DNA from: an uncultured Pedobacter sp.
GTDB lineage: Bacteria; Bacteroidota; Bacteroidia; Sphingobacteriales; Sphingobacteriaceae
Direction: 5' to 3'
Assembly: GCF_946479715.1 (NCBI RefSeq)
Contig: NZ_CAMLHF010000228.1
Location: 1 to 7,881, forward strand
DNA length: 7,881 bases
Positions 6,891 through 7,881 of this stretch are shown here, in pieces (the first letter of the stretch is position 1; each line of letters starts with the position of its first letter). The position numbers and the translations under genes are program-made. The notes under the pieces are model-generated. The model was given only the letters and a program-made list of their open reading frames with translations. It ran no database searches and was not told where the DNA came from.

Positions 6891-7076
6891 ATGAATGTTA
6901 AACGAACTTTTGGAACCATCTTAACTGTTTTGGGAATAATAGCACTTATTTACGCTGGGTACGGATATGTTCAACATAGCATTCAGACAAGAGAATTGAT
7001 TGTAGTAGCCATTATTGGCATTATATTCTTTGTGTCTGGTATAGGCTTAATAAAGAATACAAAGGACGAGGCTTAG
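6891..7076 (+). CDS. Small two-helix membrane protein (61 aa), function unknown
   Basis: I do not recognise a named family. The product begins MNVKRTFGTIL and has two hydrophobic helices, about residues 7-27 and 36-54, joined by a short polar loop (QHSIQTRE). It has a basic N-terminus and an acidic-basic tail (KNTKDEA), so both ends probably face the cytoplasm. Glycines recur in both helices (Gly8, 15, 23, 25; Gly43, 50, 52), which may allow helix packing. The reading frame is open back to an ATG at 6819, but those extra 24 codons cross the candidate promoter and the palindrome, so the ATG at 6891 is preferred. It is transcribed divergently from the SPFH gene and its stop codon overlaps that of the CapA-family gene. 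The hydrophobic pattern supports a real gene despite the small size. It is not an NfeD protein. Confidence 0.7.
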   Translation: MNVKRTFGTILTVLGIIALIYAGYGYVQHSIQTRELIVVAIIGIIFFVSGIGLIKNTKDEA

Positions 7077-7085
7077 TCCTTTTTT
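7061..7085 (+). terminator. Intrinsic terminator embedded in two overlapping gene ends
   Basis: AAAGGAC (7061-7067) pairs perfectly with GTCCTTT (7076-7082) around an 8-base loop, and the right arm runs on into a total of six T's (7080-7085). The stem covers the last codons and the stop of the small membrane protein gene, and also the last codons of the converging CapA-family gene. On the + strand it looks like a compact intrinsic terminator. On the - strand the T-run after the stem is only three long, so it would be weaker in that direction. Confidence 0.6.
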
Positions 7086-7881
7086 AATTCAATACGTCCA
7101 TTTGCGGAGAAATTTAACTGATGTTCGGGGAAGTCAGTATTAGTTAACCATTGGATCTTTTTAAAGGCAGTGTAATTGGTGTCCACAGTTAAATTGTTGA
7201 TCTTATCTTGTTTTACTGAAATGATGTCTGCAAGAATAAAATCGCCAGTCGAACTGATCTTTAGTTGTAATAATGGAGCAAATCCGTTAGGCCCTTTAAG
7301 ACTAAACATTCCATAAGTACAGAAGTTACCAAGACTATATGCAATGAACTTGTTTTTGTACACTTCCACTGCCCTTGTAACATGCGGGCCATGACCAAGA
7401 ACTACATCTGCTCCTGCATCTATTACACCATGAGCAAACGCATATACGTTCCCTCTGTTCTCTTTATAAAATATTTCATCGGTTTTGGGAACATGCTCAA
7501 ATTTAGCTCCTTCACCACCACCATGAAAGGAAACAATAACAATGTCAGCTTGCGCTTTTAATCTTGAAACGAGTAATTTTGCACTATCAAGTTTATTGAT
7601 AGATACAGTGTTTTCATTAGGGGCAAATGCGCAAAAAGCATATTTGATGCTATCTTTTTGGAAAATTACTGAGGGGTGCGACTGCAAGCCTGCATAACTT
7701 ATGTTTAGTGAATCAAGAATTGCGGCAGTTCTTTTCCTGCCCTTAAAGCCAAAATCACCAACATGATTATTAGCAATACTTAATAAATTGAAGCCAGCAT
7801 TTTTTATAATTCCGGCATATCTTTCTGGCATCCTAAATGCGAAACAACTATTTCCAGTAGTGTCTTTACATTTTGTCGACT
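7073..7881 (-). CDS. CapA-family protein (poly-gamma-glutamate capsule type metallophosphatase fold), N-terminus cut by the window
   Basis: The gene runs off the right edge: the frame stays open from a Met codon at 7831 to the window end, and the upstream residues (CKDTTGNSCFAFR directly before it) look like family sequence, so that Met is internal and 268 residues are visible. Conserved motifs are LSIANNHVGDFG (7748-7783), VSFHGGGEG (7508-7534, normally close to S-H-W-G-x-E), GHGPHV (about 7379-7396) and YSLGNF (about 7323-7340). These supply Asn/His/Asp residues of the calcineurin-like fold used by CapA/PgsA proteins. CapA itself takes part in poly-gamma-glutamate production, but most Bacteroidota homologues have no known substrate and no capB/capC is visible here. 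The first metal-binding Asp and any signal peptide lie beyond the window. The C-terminus (about 7076-7260) is a beta-rich extension. The stop overlaps the converging small gene by four bases. Confidence 0.9.
   Translation of the reverse strand, partial: STKCKDTTGNSCFAFRMPERYAGIIKNAGFNLLSIANNHVGDFGFKGRKRTAAILDSLNISYAGLQSHPSVIFQKDSIKYAFCAFAPNENTVSINKLDSAKLLVSRLKAQADIVIVSFHGGGEGAKFEHVPKTDEIFYKENRGNVYAFAHGVIDAGADVVLGHGPHVTRAVEVYKNKFIAYSLGNFCTYGMFSLKGPNGFAPLLQLKISSTGDFILADIISVKQDKINNLTVDTNYTAFKKIQWLTNTDFPEHQLNFSANGRIELKKD

Noticed and set aside
7875..7880. GTCGAC at the window end, suggesting a cloning junction
   Set aside because: A six-base restriction-like site is common by chance, and the CapA-family reading frame continues through it naturally.

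Overview
The window looks like an ordinary chromosomal stretch from a member of the Bacteroidota, most likely the Sphingobacteriales (Pedobacter, Mucilaginibacter or Solitalea-like). The reasons are an AT-rich base composition, little Shine-Dalgarno signal before the start codons, TAnnTTTG-type -7 promoter elements, long perfect hairpin terminators with four-base loops, and protein families and lengths typical of that phylum. The genus is a guess from protein style. There is no tRNA, rRNA, CRISPR array, transposase, integrase or phage gene.

Layout from left to right: a 143-base leader; a Tat-exported phosphocholine-type phospholipase C (144-2675, +); an exported tetratricopeptide-repeat (TPR) protein with its own good promoter (2729-3433, +); a perfect 17-bp hairpin (3517-3554); a Prc/Tsp-type S41 tail-specific protease (3620-5785, +); a perfect 19-bp hairpin (5804-5845) serving two convergent genes; a stomatin/SPFH membrane protein (5864-6796, -); a 94-base divergent promoter region with a small palindrome and a tandem repeat; a 61-residue two-helix membrane protein (6891-7076, +); and a CapA-family metallophosphatase-like protein (7073 to the window edge, -), cut off at its N-terminus. 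The last two genes converge, overlap by four bases at their stop codons and share a hairpin there.

Every product appears to act at or beyond the inner membrane: lipid head-group hydrolysis, periplasmic proteolysis, membrane scaffolding, and a surface-polymer-type enzyme. They do not form one obvious pathway, and the terminators suggest mostly single-gene transcription units. The most interesting functional hint is the exported TPR protein directly upstream of the Prc-type protease. In Escherichia coli (NlpI-Prc) and Pseudomonas (LbcA-CtpA), exported TPR proteins are adaptors for carboxyl-terminal processing proteases. I see no convincing undescribed multi-gene system; the findings are local oddities and testable hypotheses.
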